The notes beneath the pieces were generated by a model, which was given only the letters and a program-made list of their open reading frames with translations, had not been told where the DNA came from and did no database searches. Below are positions 28,596 through 37,437 of a stretch of 64,000 bases of DNA, one piece after another (position 1 is the first letter of the stretch; every line of letters starts with the position of its first letter). Source of the stretch: Flavobacteriales bacterium (GTDB lineage Bacteria; Bacteroidota; Bacteroidia; NS11-12g; UBA9320); assembly GCA_020635395.1 (NCBI GenBank), contig JACJZV010000005.1:1-64000 (forward strand), written 5' to 3'. The position numbers and the translations under genes are program-made.

Positions 28596-29129
28596 ATGAA
28601 ATTTTATAAATTATTGTTTTTTATCAGCATTGTTTATCTGTTGGGAGGCTGCAAGGTAGCCGACAAATTCACCCAATTTGACATGGAATACAAAACCACG
28701 GCCATAGTAAAATCGGCCTCCGGCATCAATTTGCCTTTCGATATTTTAACACCTGATGTGGAGAGCAATTCGGAAAGCACTTTTGAGGTAAATGACACCC
28801 GAAAGGACTTGATTGAAGAAATAAAACTAAAGCATCTTGATTTATTAATTACCTCGCCTGATGGGCAAAACTTCGATTTTCTTAAATCCATTGCCATTTA
28901 TATTTCGGCCGATGGACTTAATGAAATTAAAGTGGCATGGAAAGATGATATACCCGATGGCATGGGCAACAACTTAGTGCTCGAAACCACTGAAAACGAT
29001 CTTAAAGAATATATCAAAAAAGATAAATTTAATTTGAGACTAAACACGGTTACCGACAAAGTGATAACCAACGACGTATATATTGATGTAAACTCTATCT
29101 TCTTTGTGGATGCAAAGTTGTTTAAATAG
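28596..29129 (+). CDS. Hypothetical lipoprotein
   Basis: I do not recognise this 177-residue protein. It begins with a lipoprotein signal (YLLGGC, Cys19) and has no further membrane segment. The rest is a mix of beta strands and charged loops; IYISADGLNEIKVAWKDDIP and a near-repeat of hydrophobic strands suggest an Ig-like or lipocalin-like beta fold, but this is only an impression. It lies 176 bp after norD behind its own promoter-like element, so a link to denitrification is not implied. The next gene also encodes an exported protein. Confidence 0.7.
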   Translation: MKFYKLLFFISIVYLLGGCKVADKFTQFDMEYKTTAIVKSASGINLPFDILTPDVESNSESTFEVNDTRKDLIEEIKLKHLDLLITSPDGQNFDFLKSIAIYISADGLNEIKVAWKDDIPDGMGNNLVLETTENDLKEYIKKDKFNLRLNTVTDKVITNDVYIDVNSIFFVDAKLFK

Positions 29130-29267
29130 ATTTCTCCTCATAAAGATTATTTAACCCAAGTCTAAGATTTCTAATGGCTTCGTAGAGTCGTTCAATAAAT
29201 TCAAATATTTCTTTTCAGCTTTTAGATTATTCATATATTTGTCAGAATAAGAGATTTGGAGCTGTTC

Positions 29268-30716
29268 ATGAATGTTAAAAATGTGCTAATCCTATTGCTA
29301 CTCACCTACTGTTTTCAGCAGGTTTCTGGACAAAGTGAGTTTAGTGTGCCTTCTGTTGGGGAATATGCAAAGACCGAGTTTTTGTATTTTGAAAAAGAAA
29401 CCGTTAAAGAGCTAAAACTTGGCATCAACTCATCGGAATACAAAAAAGATTTAAAACGGCTCTACAATGCCAAAAAAGACATGGTGTATAACATGGCCAT
29501 GAACGACCACATCTTTTTTTCGACCGATTGGGAAAACTACTTAACAAACATTGCATACACCATAACCAGCAACAATGCCCAGTTTGCCATGCTAAACCGA
29601 ACCCAGGTGGTTTTGAGCAGTTATTTTTGGCCCAATGCATTTAGTGTAGGGGAAGGCACCATTGTTATAAATCCGGGATTGATTTCGGTGCTTGAAAATG
29701 AGGATCAGCTTGCCTTTGTTATATGCCATGAATTTGCCCATTTTTTATTGAAACACTCCGAAAAAATGTTTGTAGAAGTGTTGCAAAAACAGGAATCGGA
29801 AGAAATTGAAGCAAGATTAAAAAACATAAACAATTCGGAATATTACAAGCTTACCAAGTTCAAAGATTTGCTAAAAACATTTTTGTATGAAACCAACAAT
29901 CACATAAGAGCAAACGAAAAACAGGCCGATTCATTAGGGTTGGTACTTTATTTAAACACCCACTATAAACCCGAAGAAGCCTTAAACACCATTCAAATAC
30001 TCGAAAATCTAAATAAAAAGAAAAAATACGACATCGATGTTTTTGAAAAATTAGGAGCCGATAGTATGGGAATTGACCAAAACACTATACTAAGTGAATC
30101 GAAAAAAGAAGGCTCTTGGATAGATTTGGATTCGCTAAAAACACATCCCGACTGCGAGGAGCGGTTTAATATTTTGGCCAGAAGGCTTAAATCTGATAGA
30201 AAATTTGACAACCAAATACCCAGCACCACGGCCGATGACAATTTTAGTCATTTTAAAAAGGAGATGAAATATTTCAAAATTCACTGCTATCTGCAATTTG
30301 ACAGACTTGATTTGGCACTTTTAGAATGTTGGAATATGATGAAACATGGCGACAGTAACCTTTATCTGCAAAAAATGGAGAATTATATCATAGCCTCTTT
30401 TGCATACGCCCGCACAAAGCATAGAATCGGCACGGTTTGCTCCTACCCCAACGACTCCATGAGTTTGGCACAAAAGCAGCTTTCAAATATGCTATACGGA
30501 ATGCGTTTTAAAGCCTTGATCGAAAATTTGAATGCCTATGCTGAATCAAAATATTATGAAAAATTCGATGATGAGATTTCTATTTATTCGGCAGCATTAC
30601 TTGCCTATTGTTTGAAAGATGAAGGCCAACTCAAAATATGGCGAGACAAATATTTGGAGAACTTTTATAACCAAGTGCCAGAAAGATATAACACCATTAA
30701 GTATCTAATTTTATAA
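29268..30716 (+). CDS. M48-type zinc metallopeptidase, secreted
   Basis: A 482-residue exported protein with signal peptide ending QQVSGQ. The zinc-binding HEFAH at residues 154-158, in FVICHEFAHFLLKH, followed by NEKQADSLGL (third ligand Glu region) marks an M48 (HtpX/BepA-like) gluzincin. The C-terminal 200 residues are helical and may act as a TPR-like substrate platform, as in BepA. A quality-control role at the outer membrane is possible. The start is the ATG at 29268; a TTG four codons upstream only adds ELF before the signal. It is followed 13 bp later by a secreted protein of unknown function, probably co-transcribed. Confidence 0.85.
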   Translation: MNVKNVLILLLLTYCFQQVSGQSEFSVPSVGEYAKTEFLYFEKETVKELKLGINSSEYKKDLKRLYNAKKDMVYNMAMNDHIFFSTDWENYLTNIAYTITSNNAQFAMLNRTQVVLSSYFWPNAFSVGEGTIVINPGLISVLENEDQLAFVICHEFAHFLLKHSEKMFVEVLQKQESEEIEARLKNINNSEYYKLTKFKDLLKTFLYETNNHIRANEKQADSLGLVLYLNTHYKPEEALNTIQILENLNKKKKYDIDVFEKLGADSMGIDQNTILSESKKEGSWIDLDSLKTHPDCEERFNILARRLKSDRKFDNQIPSTTADDNFSHFKKEMKYFKIHCYLQFDRLDLALLECWNMMKHGDSNLYLQKMENYIIASFAYARTKHRIGTVCSYPNDSMSLAQKQLSNMLYGMRFKALIENLNAYAESKYYEKFDDEISIYSAALLAYCLKDEGQLKIWRDKYLENFYNQVPERYNTIKYLIL

Positions 30717-30729
30717 TTACAATCGATAT

Positions 30730-32304
30730 ATGAAAACGGTCAAATTACTATTTTTAAAAAACCTGATACTGGGTTTTGCACTAATCATGACTATGCCTGC
30801 TCTGGCTCAGGAGTATAACATTGAAAATGTTGGGCGTGTAGGCATCCGAAATTCCGGAACCATAATGGATGGCAACATCATTAAGGGGTATTATTTTTTC
30901 TATTTTTCGGAGAAAATAAGCAAAAAAGAAAATGCGTATGAAATTGTTGTGTTGGACGAAAACTTGGTAGAAAAATCATCCAGCAAAATGACAGACAGCA
31001 AATCAGCATTTTTATTGGAGGCTTCATACAACGGAAAAAACATCCTTTTTAAATTTTATGACTCTAAGTCAAAAACGGTTTCATACCGCACCATTGACGA
31101 AGCCGGAAAAGTGAGCAGCAAAGAAACCCGCGAACCCGACAAAACTGAGCAAATGACTTATCTTACGGCTGTGACAAATGAGCTTGAAAACACCAATTTG
31201 CAGGCCATTAACGACAAGTTATTTGTAGATATTTACAACGTAAAAACAAAAAAATACACCTTTTCGGTTCAAGGTTTGAACAACAGCGGAAAAATTGTTT
31301 GGACATACGACCACGTGCCAACCAGCAAGGTAGAAACCGGCAGTTTTTTGGGCAGCAGCAAGGACCAAATTTGGATTGCAGTAGCCAAAGCAAAAAATAT
31401 TACCACCAAAAATTATTCATTCGACTTGATGGGTTTGAATACTGAAGGCGAAAAAGATTTTGACATTCCGCTGGTAAATAAAAAGTATAACATGCTGGCC
31501 ATCAATGCAGTTTACAATCAGAAAAAAGACGAAATCATTGTATTGGGAGAATATTTTGATATTGAAGACAAAGCAATGAAAAGCGACAGCAAAGGTGTTT
31601 TCATTAAAGTAATTTCCCCTACGGGCGAAGAAATTTCTGAAAACTTTATTTCTTGGTCGCGAGATGTGGCAGATTTGGTAAGTTCTGAGCAGAAAAAAGA
31701 ATTGAGCAAGTATTATGTATTCTTTCACAACGTGGTTCAAACCGCAGATGGCAGAATATACGCCATTGGCGAGCAATACCGCAAACAAGTGAGTGCAGCC
31801 GGAGTGGCCATGAATGTTTTGGCGGCCTCCAGCAGCAACGTGAGTACCAATGCCAGTACAATGGAAATTAAGTTTGGCAATATGGTGGTTTTAGAAATTT
31901 CTCCCGACTATGAACTTTCAAAAGTACACATACACGACAAAAAAGCGAGAACTGACGTATTGCCACAGGGTTACGGAACAGTAAGTCAACATTTGCTGGC
32001 TCGTTTGCTAAAATCGGTAGGTATGTTCGATTATTGTTTCACTCAAAACAATGAAGACGCTTCATTGGTAAGTTTTGCCTATACAGACATTGAAAAAGTG
32101 AAGGGTAAACTAAAAAAACAAGCGGTTGTTCATTTTGTACATTATGTGCAAGGACAAGAAGAATATAGCGAAGATAAAATTGAACTTTCTACAGAGGCGA
32201 GTTCCATTGCTTTTATGGCTGCCAAACCAGGATACGTTTTGATTTCGGAATATTACAAAAAGGAGAAAAAAGCCTCTTTTAGACTTGAACCTCTGAATTA
32301 CTAA
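30730..32304 (+). CDS. Secreted protein of unknown function (possibly DUF6770-like)
   Basis: A 524-residue exported protein with signal peptide ending MPALAQ. It contains many short beta strands typical of a repeat or propeller-like fold: GTIMDGNIIKGYYFFYFSE, the YEIVVLDENL segment and later YAIGEQYRKQ. I recall similar Bacteroidota sequences grouped as DUF6770 but cannot confirm it here. There are no catalytic motifs that I recognise. It follows the M48 peptidase by 13 bp and ends at a strong bidirectional terminator. Its function is unknown. Confidence 0.75.
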   Translation: MKTVKLLFLKNLILGFALIMTMPALAQEYNIENVGRVGIRNSGTIMDGNIIKGYYFFYFSEKISKKENAYEIVVLDENLVEKSSSKMTDSKSAFLLEASYNGKNILFKFYDSKSKTVSYRTIDEAGKVSSKETREPDKTEQMTYLTAVTNELENTNLQAINDKLFVDIYNVKTKKYTFSVQGLNNSGKIVWTYDHVPTSKVETGSFLGSSKDQIWIAVAKAKNITTKNYSFDLMGLNTEGEKDFDIPLVNKKYNMLAINAVYNQKKDEIIVLGEYFDIEDKAMKSDSKGVFIKVISPTGEEISENFISWSRDVADLVSSEQKKELSKYYVFFHNVVQTADGRIYAIGEQYRKQVSAAGVAMNVLAASSSNVSTNASTMEIKFGNMVVLEISPDYELSKVHIHDKKARTDVLPQGYGTVSQHLLARLLKSVGMFDYCFTQNNEDASLVSFAYTDIEKVKGKLKKQAVVHFVHYVQGQEEYSEDKIELSTEASSIAFMAAKPGYVLISEYYKKEKKASFRLEPLNY

Positions 32305-32320
32305 AATTTAGTATTGCATA

Positions 32321-32349
32321 AAAAAAGGCCGGCAAAACCGGCCTTTTTT
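32321..32349. terminator. Bidirectional terminator between the secreted protein gene and typA
   Basis: Perfect arms AAAAAAGGCCGG and CCGGCCTTTTTT enclose a 5-base loop. The A-run and T-run on either side make it work in both directions, serving the plus-strand gene ending at 32304 and typA ending at 32354 on the minus strand. Confidence 0.9.
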
Positions 32350-32353
32350 ATTT

Positions 32354-34114
32354 CTATATTTTTCGCATTCGCAAACTTTGCGGAGTTACTTCCAAATACT
32401 CATCCTCTTTGATATACTCCATAGCCTCTTCCAAAGAGAACTGAACCTTCGGAAATATCTTCGCAGCCTCATCAGTACCAGACGCTCTGATGTTCGTCAA
32501 TTTTTTACCCTTAATTAGATTCAAATCCAAGTCGTTGTTTCGGGTATGCTCACCCACAACCTGACCTTTATAGATTTGTTCGCCGGGTTCTACAAAAAAT
32601 CTTCCTCTGTCTTGCACCCTGTCAATGGCATAAGCCAATACCTGACCTTGCTCCATGCTTACCAACGAGCCTTTTAGTCTGGTAGGAATATCTCCTTTAA
32701 TGGCATCATATCCCCTTAAACGGTGGGTCATAATTGCCTCTCCTGCCGTTGCGGTCAGCACGTTGTTTCTTAATCCAATAATCCCTCTCGACGGAATGTC
32801 AAACTCCAAATGTTGTAAGTCGCCTTTTGGCTCCATTACTTGTAGTTCCCCTTTTCGCATGGTAACCAATTCGATAGCTTTCCCTGCATAGTCCTCTGGC
32901 ACATCAATCACAAGAGTTTCGTAGGGTTCTAATGTTTCACCATCAACCTCTTTGGTTATAACCTGTGGTTTTCCCACTTGCAATTCATACCCTTCTCTTC
33001 GCATGGTTTCTATCAAAACAGAAAGATGCAAGATGCCACGACCATGCACCACAAATTTGTCTTCAGAGTCAGTATATTGAATACGCAAGGCAAGGTTCTT
33101 TTCTGTTTCTTTTTCCAATCGATCACGCAAATGGCGTGAGGTAACAAACTTGCCTTCTTTTCCAAAAAAAGGAGAGGTGTTGATGGTAAAAAGCATACTC
33201 ATTGTTGGTTCGTCCACTTTAATTCTTGGCAAGGCTTCGGGGTTTTCTATATCGGCAAGTGTATCGCCGATTTCGAAATCATCCAAACCGACAATGGCAC
33301 AGATATCGCCACTTCTCACCGATTCGGTAGGGACTTTGCCCAAACCTTCAAACACGTCTAATTCTTTTATTCTCACTTTTTTGGTAACACCATCTCTTTT
33401 GCAAAGCATGTAATCTTTGCCCACATTCAAATCGCCTCTAAACACACGACCAATGGCAATACGACCTTTAAATGGCGAAAAATCCAATGAAGTAATTTGC
33501 ATTTGTGGAGAGCCCTCGCGATAAGGAGCCTCTGGAATTACCTTTAAAATAGTATCCATCAATGGCCAAATATCGTCGGTGGGTTGTTTGTAGTCAAAAT
33601 TCATCCAGCCATGTTTGGAGCTTCCATAAAGGGTTTCAAAATCCAACTGGTCTTCGGTGGCATCCAAGTTAAACATCAACTCAAATACATCGTGTTGCAC
33701 CTCTTCTGGTCGGCAGTTTTGCTTATCAACTTTATTAATTACAACAATTGGCTTCAACCCCAACTCAATAGCTTTGCTGAGAACAAAACGTGTTTGAGGC
33801 ATGGGGCCTTCAAAGGCATCTACCAACAACAGCACACCATCGGCCATTTTTAGCACACGCTCTACCTCGCCGCCAAAATCACTGTGACCGGGAGTATCAA
33901 TGATATTAATTTTTACTCCTTTATAGTTAACAGAAACATTTTTAGAAAGGATGGTAATGCCTCTCTCCCGTTCCAAGTCGTTGTTATCCAAGATTAATTC
34001 TCCAGTTTCTTTTCGGTCATCCAACAATTTACTGGCTTGAATAATTTTATCAACTAAGGTTGTTTTTCCGTGGTCAACGTGGGCAATAATGGCAATGTTT
34101 CTAATAGATTGCAT
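32354..34114 (-). CDS. typA: Translational GTPase TypA/BipA
   Basis: TypA is a ribosome-binding GTPase related to EF-G that helps 50S assembly and stress adaptation. The 586-residue protein has G1 HVDHGKTT at residues 12-19, the G2 region with RERGITI, G3 DTPGHSDFGGE and G4 NKVD. The EF-G-like domains III-V and the C-terminal TypA-specific domain end in KVQFSLEEAMEYIKEDEYLE. Length is normal. It stands alone on the minus strand; TATTTTCG at 34134-34141 is a possible -7 element about 20 bases before the start. Assignment is secure. Confidence 0.96.
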   Translation of the reverse strand: MQSIRNIAIIAHVDHGKTTLVDKIIQASKLLDDRKETGELILDNNDLERERGITILSKNVSVNYKGVKINIIDTPGHSDFGGEVERVLKMADGVLLLVDAFEGPMPQTRFVLSKAIELGLKPIVVINKVDKQNCRPEEVQHDVFELMFNLDATEDQLDFETLYGSSKHGWMNFDYKQPTDDIWPLMDTILKVIPEAPYREGSPQMQITSLDFSPFKGRIAIGRVFRGDLNVGKDYMLCKRDGVTKKVRIKELDVFEGLGKVPTESVRSGDICAIVGLDDFEIGDTLADIENPEALPRIKVDEPTMSMLFTINTSPFFGKEGKFVTSRHLRDRLEKETEKNLALRIQYTDSEDKFVVHGRGILHLSVLIETMRREGYELQVGKPQVITKEVDGETLEPYETLVIDVPEDYAGKAIELVTMRKGELQVMEPKGDLQHLEFDIPSRGIIGLRNNVLTATAGEAIMTHRLRGYDAIKGDIPTRLKGSLVSMEQGQVLAYAIDRVQDRGRFFVEPGEQIYKGQVVGEHTRNNDLDLNLIKGKKLTNIRASGTDEAAKIFPKVQFSLEEAMEYIKEDEYLEVTPQSLRMRKI

Positions 34115-34205
34115 GCAGTCTTTTTTGAGGCCGCGAAAATATCCTTTTTAATAAGGAATTAGGTGTTAAAATATTTAGTTTTTTTGACTCCTACTTTGAA
34201 CTGTT

Positions 34206-34322
34206 CTACCTCACCAACTCTACCCAACCCGTTTTGTAATAGATTTTTTGGTCGATGGTTCTGCCGTCTATTTCATAGATGTAGCTGCCATGTGGTGCTT
34301 TTTTGCCGTTGGCAGAATCGTA
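34206..34322 (-). pseudogene. Remnant: C-terminal 38 codons of an unidentified gene
   Basis: On the minus strand 38 codons run from just after an in-frame stop to a TAG and read like genuine protein: APHGSYIYEIDGRTIDQK followed by IYYKTGWVELVR. There is no usable ATG, GTG or TTG start, and the fragment begins at the terminator of the TonB-receptor gene. It looks like the tail of a deleted gene rather than a working one. I cannot name the parent family. Confidence 0.5.
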
Positions 34323-34330
34323 TTAGCCAC

Positions 34331-34361
34331 AAAAAGGCCTCTGCCGAAACCGACAGAAGCC
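34331..34361 (-). terminator. Terminator of the TonB-receptor gene
   Basis: On the minus strand GGCTTCTGTCG pairs with CGGCAGAGGCC (two G-U pairs) around a 4-base loop and is followed by TTTTT. It lies about 27 bp beyond the receptor stop codon. Confidence 0.75.
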
Positions 34362-34387
34362 CTTATTAGGAATACAAAATTTACTAA

Positions 34388-37309
34388 TTATAAAGTGTGT
34401 TTGTAGCCAATACTCCAGCGGATGCCTTGGGTGCTGCCAGAGTAGATATAATCAGTTCTGGCATAGTTATGTACAAATTTCACTTGAGGATTTAAGATGT
34501 TTTTTACCGATACAACCACTTGTGATTTTGAGCCAATTTTCTTGAAAAGGTTTACATCCAATGAAGGTCGAGGCATTTCGTAAACATCCGGCAAATCTCC
34601 TTGACTTACCAAAGCCAAACGTTTTCCGAAAATATTAAAGCTAATGTTGGCCGTAAAATCGCTCGAATCTTTGTTCACTTTATTTCTGATGTTGAAATAG
34701 GTGTTAAAAATATAAGGAGATTGGCCATACATCGGTCGAGTTGGCGATGCCGTTTCGTCAATTTCTTTTCTTACAGTATACTCAAAACTATCAATGGTAA
34801 CGATGCTTTTTATAAGCGAACCGTTGAAGCCCCACTCGATTATTTCTAATCTTGGATTAACAAAAGCTAAATTTTGCAACCACTCCATTTCTAAACCATA
34901 CAGTGTTGCATTTCCCACATTGCTAAAGGTAATTTCGGTATTGCCTGCCGTAGGGTTTTGTGTTTTTTCGATGGGTGCATCAAACATTTTATAGAAACCG
35001 GAAAGCGAGAATGTTTTCCCTCTTGATGGAACTAACTCATATCGAATATCAAAATTTTGAATTTTAGTTCTTCTCAAGTTTGGATTACCAATAAGTACAT
35101 AATCGCCTGTGAAGAAAAACGAAGGGAAAGGAACTAACTCCCTAAACGTTGGACGTGCCAAGGTTTGTGAATATCCAAAACGTATGTTACCCATTTTTCG
35201 GTCGGAATAGGTTGAAGTATCTATTCTGTTCACAAAATTGTAAATAAGATTAATGCCCGGTAAAACGTCGATATTGTTCAATTTTCCTGCTTTTTGGCTT
35301 TCTAAAAGTGAACGAACCAAAATATCTGTAGTCTCCACTCTGGCACCCCCTGTAAAAACCCACTTTTGACTTAGGGCGGTGTTTATTTGAGCAAAAGCGG
35401 CCATTACATTTTGCCAACCATCATAACTATTCTTTTTATTTCCGGCAGGATTTCCTTTTATGAACGTATATTGATTTGCATTTGTTGACGGATAAGAGGC
35501 AATGTTCATGTTTTCCGGTGCAAAAAATGCGTTAATATTTCCATCGAAATCGTTCGTTTCAAAATAGTCAAAACGTGTTTCTCTAAAAGTTCTCATTTTG
35601 TGCAAATACGAAACACCGGTTTTAAATTCTCGTTTTTTATCAAATCTATCGGCCAACGGAATGGTTAAGAAAATTTTATTATCCCAGTTGGTTTCATCCA
35701 TTTTTCTGTAGTATCGAGAAGGTGCGTTGTATGCCGCCTTGTTGATTCGATACATTGTATCATTGGTAGAAGAAACGGTGTAATCGTAGGCAAAAAATCG
35801 CAAATCGGGTTCATTTTGTTGCGAAATAGTGGCTGACGAAATCCAATCGATTCGAGTAGGTTTTAATGATTGATCCGCTCTTGTAAAACTATGCTCTCCT
35901 TTTAGTTGTGTGTTTGTAAGCGTTCGTTGCAAATACTGCAACGTGTTCGAAACAAAAATGGCGTTGGAATTAACCGGAGCATCTTCCGCCCACATTCCTG
36001 CCAAAATTCTTGTTCCAACTTCTCCACTTTGATTTCTCATTGTGGTAAGGCTTAGTTTTCTTAAACCAATTGGATTATATTTTTTAATACTATAACTCAA
36101 GTTTCCGTATAGCCCGGTAATAACTTGATCAGACGAACTCTTGTCGTTCAACAAATATTGTGGATTGAGCTCCGTGGATGATACCGCATTGAATCTGCCT
36201 ACGCTGCCGTTGTCGTAAAAACTGTAATTTCTTCTGTAGCTTGCACCCAATAGGTAACCCCAAGGTTTAGAACCTGTTACCTTCTTACCGCCAAACGTTC
36301 CACCAATGTTGTAGGCGTAACTTTGGTTTATACCGCCGTTTTTGGTATGTATGTTATTATCAGTTCCAAAACTCTTTGATAGTGCTTCCAGTTGACTGTT
36401 ATCGGCTCCCGGAACAGGAACTATGTTTGGCACTTCGGTGTTTGCAGCCATATCCGGCATTTCGCGTTTGCCATTATCAAAACCCAAAAAATCGGTTTTA
36501 CTACCATTGTACGTAATGAAGTTTGGATTAAAAAATGCCTGACTGTTGCCACCAAGCGAGAGGCTGAAATTCATAAAAAATGAATCAGGAAATTCTTTGG
36601 TAGTAATGTCTATCAAACCACCCGAAAAATCTCCGGGAAGCTCTGGCAAATAACTTTTGTTTACCTGCATATTGCTAATCATGTTGCTAGGAAACAAATC
36701 CATTTGAACTGAGTTTCTGTCGGGGTCAAGACTTGGCACTTCGCATGCATTTAAAGTGGTTTTGCTGTATCTATCGCCCAAACCACGCACAGAAACGTAT
36801 CGGCCACCTTCTACTGAAACACCGGTTACACGACCAACGGCATCCGCTGCATTTGTCGATTGTTGTTGCGTCATTTGTTCGTTGCCAATAATACTTATGG
36901 CTCGGTCGGCTCTTATTTGCATATTGATAACCTCCTCTTTGCTTTCGGCCAATTTTCTTTTTACAGAAACTTCCGCACCTTTCAAAAGCAATCCTGAACC
37001 GCTTGACATAGTTGCATTTTGGATGGTAATTTTTCCGGCTTCAATTTTTACGTTTTCAAACGTCAACTGCTCAAAAGTAATGTGTGATATTTCGATGGTA
37101 TAAATGCCGGGTTCTAGGCCAAACGAATATCTACCATCAAAGTCCGAAATGGTTCCTGTTTGGGTTCCGGCTACTTTTATGTAGGCATTGTAAACCGGTT
37201 CGCCATAGTCGTCAATCAAAGTACCTTGCAATGTACCTTTTTGGTTTTGTGCAAATGCTCCCGAAAAAAGGGCAGCGATAATGCTGATTGTGATAAAAAA
37301 TTGTTTCAT
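34388..37309 (-). CDS. TonB-dependent outer-membrane receptor with carboxypeptidase-regulatory-like N-domain
   Basis: A 973-residue outer-membrane transporter. It has a signal peptide (about 1-20, ending GAFAQ), a carboxypeptidase D regulatory-like domain (about 22-105: GTLQGTLIDDYGEPVYNAYI, SDFDGRYSF), a plug (about 120-240: ADAVGRVTGVSVEGGRYVSV, RGLGDRYSKTTLN) and a long barrel to the C-terminus. It is not accompanied by a SusD homologue; the upstream gene encodes a beta-helix lipoprotein instead. A hairpin lies between the two, and PHO-box-like repeats precede the pair. The substrate is unknown; phosphate-linked compounds are one possibility from the repeats alone. Confidence 0.92.
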   Translation of the reverse strand: MKQFFITISIIAALFSGAFAQNQKGTLQGTLIDDYGEPVYNAYIKVAGTQTGTISDFDGRYSFGLEPGIYTIEISHITFEQLTFENVKIEAGKITIQNATMSSGSGLLLKGAEVSVKRKLAESKEEVINMQIRADRAISIIGNEQMTQQQSTNAADAVGRVTGVSVEGGRYVSVRGLGDRYSKTTLNACEVPSLDPDRNSVQMDLFPSNMISNMQVNKSYLPELPGDFSGGLIDITTKEFPDSFFMNFSLSLGGNSQAFFNPNFITYNGSKTDFLGFDNGKREMPDMAANTEVPNIVPVPGADNSQLEALSKSFGTDNNIHTKNGGINQSYAYNIGGTFGGKKVTGSKPWGYLLGASYRRNYSFYDNGSVGRFNAVSSTELNPQYLLNDKSSSDQVITGLYGNLSYSIKKYNPIGLRKLSLTTMRNQSGEVGTRILAGMWAEDAPVNSNAIFVSNTLQYLQRTLTNTQLKGEHSFTRADQSLKPTRIDWISSATISQQNEPDLRFFAYDYTVSSTNDTMYRINKAAYNAPSRYYRKMDETNWDNKIFLTIPLADRFDKKREFKTGVSYLHKMRTFRETRFDYFETNDFDGNINAFFAPENMNIASYPSTNANQYTFIKGNPAGNKKNSYDGWQNVMAAFAQINTALSQKWVFTGGARVETTDILVRSLLESQKAGKLNNIDVLPGINLIYNFVNRIDTSTYSDRKMGNIRFGYSQTLARPTFRELVPFPSFFFTGDYVLIGNPNLRRTKIQNFDIRYELVPSRGKTFSLSGFYKMFDAPIEKTQNPTAGNTEITFSNVGNATLYGLEMEWLQNLAFVNPRLEIIEWGFNGSLIKSIVTIDSFEYTVRKEIDETASPTRPMYGQSPYIFNTYFNIRNKVNKDSSDFTANISFNIFGKRLALVSQGDLPDVYEMPRPSLDVNLFKKIGSKSQVVVSVKNILNPQVKFVHNYARTDYIYSGSTQGIRWSIGYKHTL

Positions 37310-37355
37310 TCTAAAAATTGTATTCCTTTTAATTTTTTGCTTTTTAAAACAATTA

Positions 37356-37383
37356 AACCACCGTGCCTAATGACACGGTGGTT
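37356..37383 (-). terminator. Intercistronic hairpin between beta-helix lipoprotein and TonB-receptor genes
   Basis: AACCACCGTG and CACGGTGGTT form a perfect 10-bp stem with an 8-base loop. It lies about 55 bp after the upstream stop and about 47 bp before the receptor start. The T-run behind it is interrupted, so it may be a leaky terminator or an mRNA-stabilising hairpin that makes the first gene more abundant than the second. Confidence 0.6.
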
Positions 37384-37437
37384 ATTGTTAAAACTTATTT
37401 CAACAGTAGTTCAACTATTATCTGTTTATTTACGATC

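Noticed and set aside
34163..34369. 68-codon plus-strand frame between typA and the TonB receptor
   Set aside because: Cys/Arg/Phe-rich translation without homology; the opposite strand shows a more protein-like remnant and a terminator.
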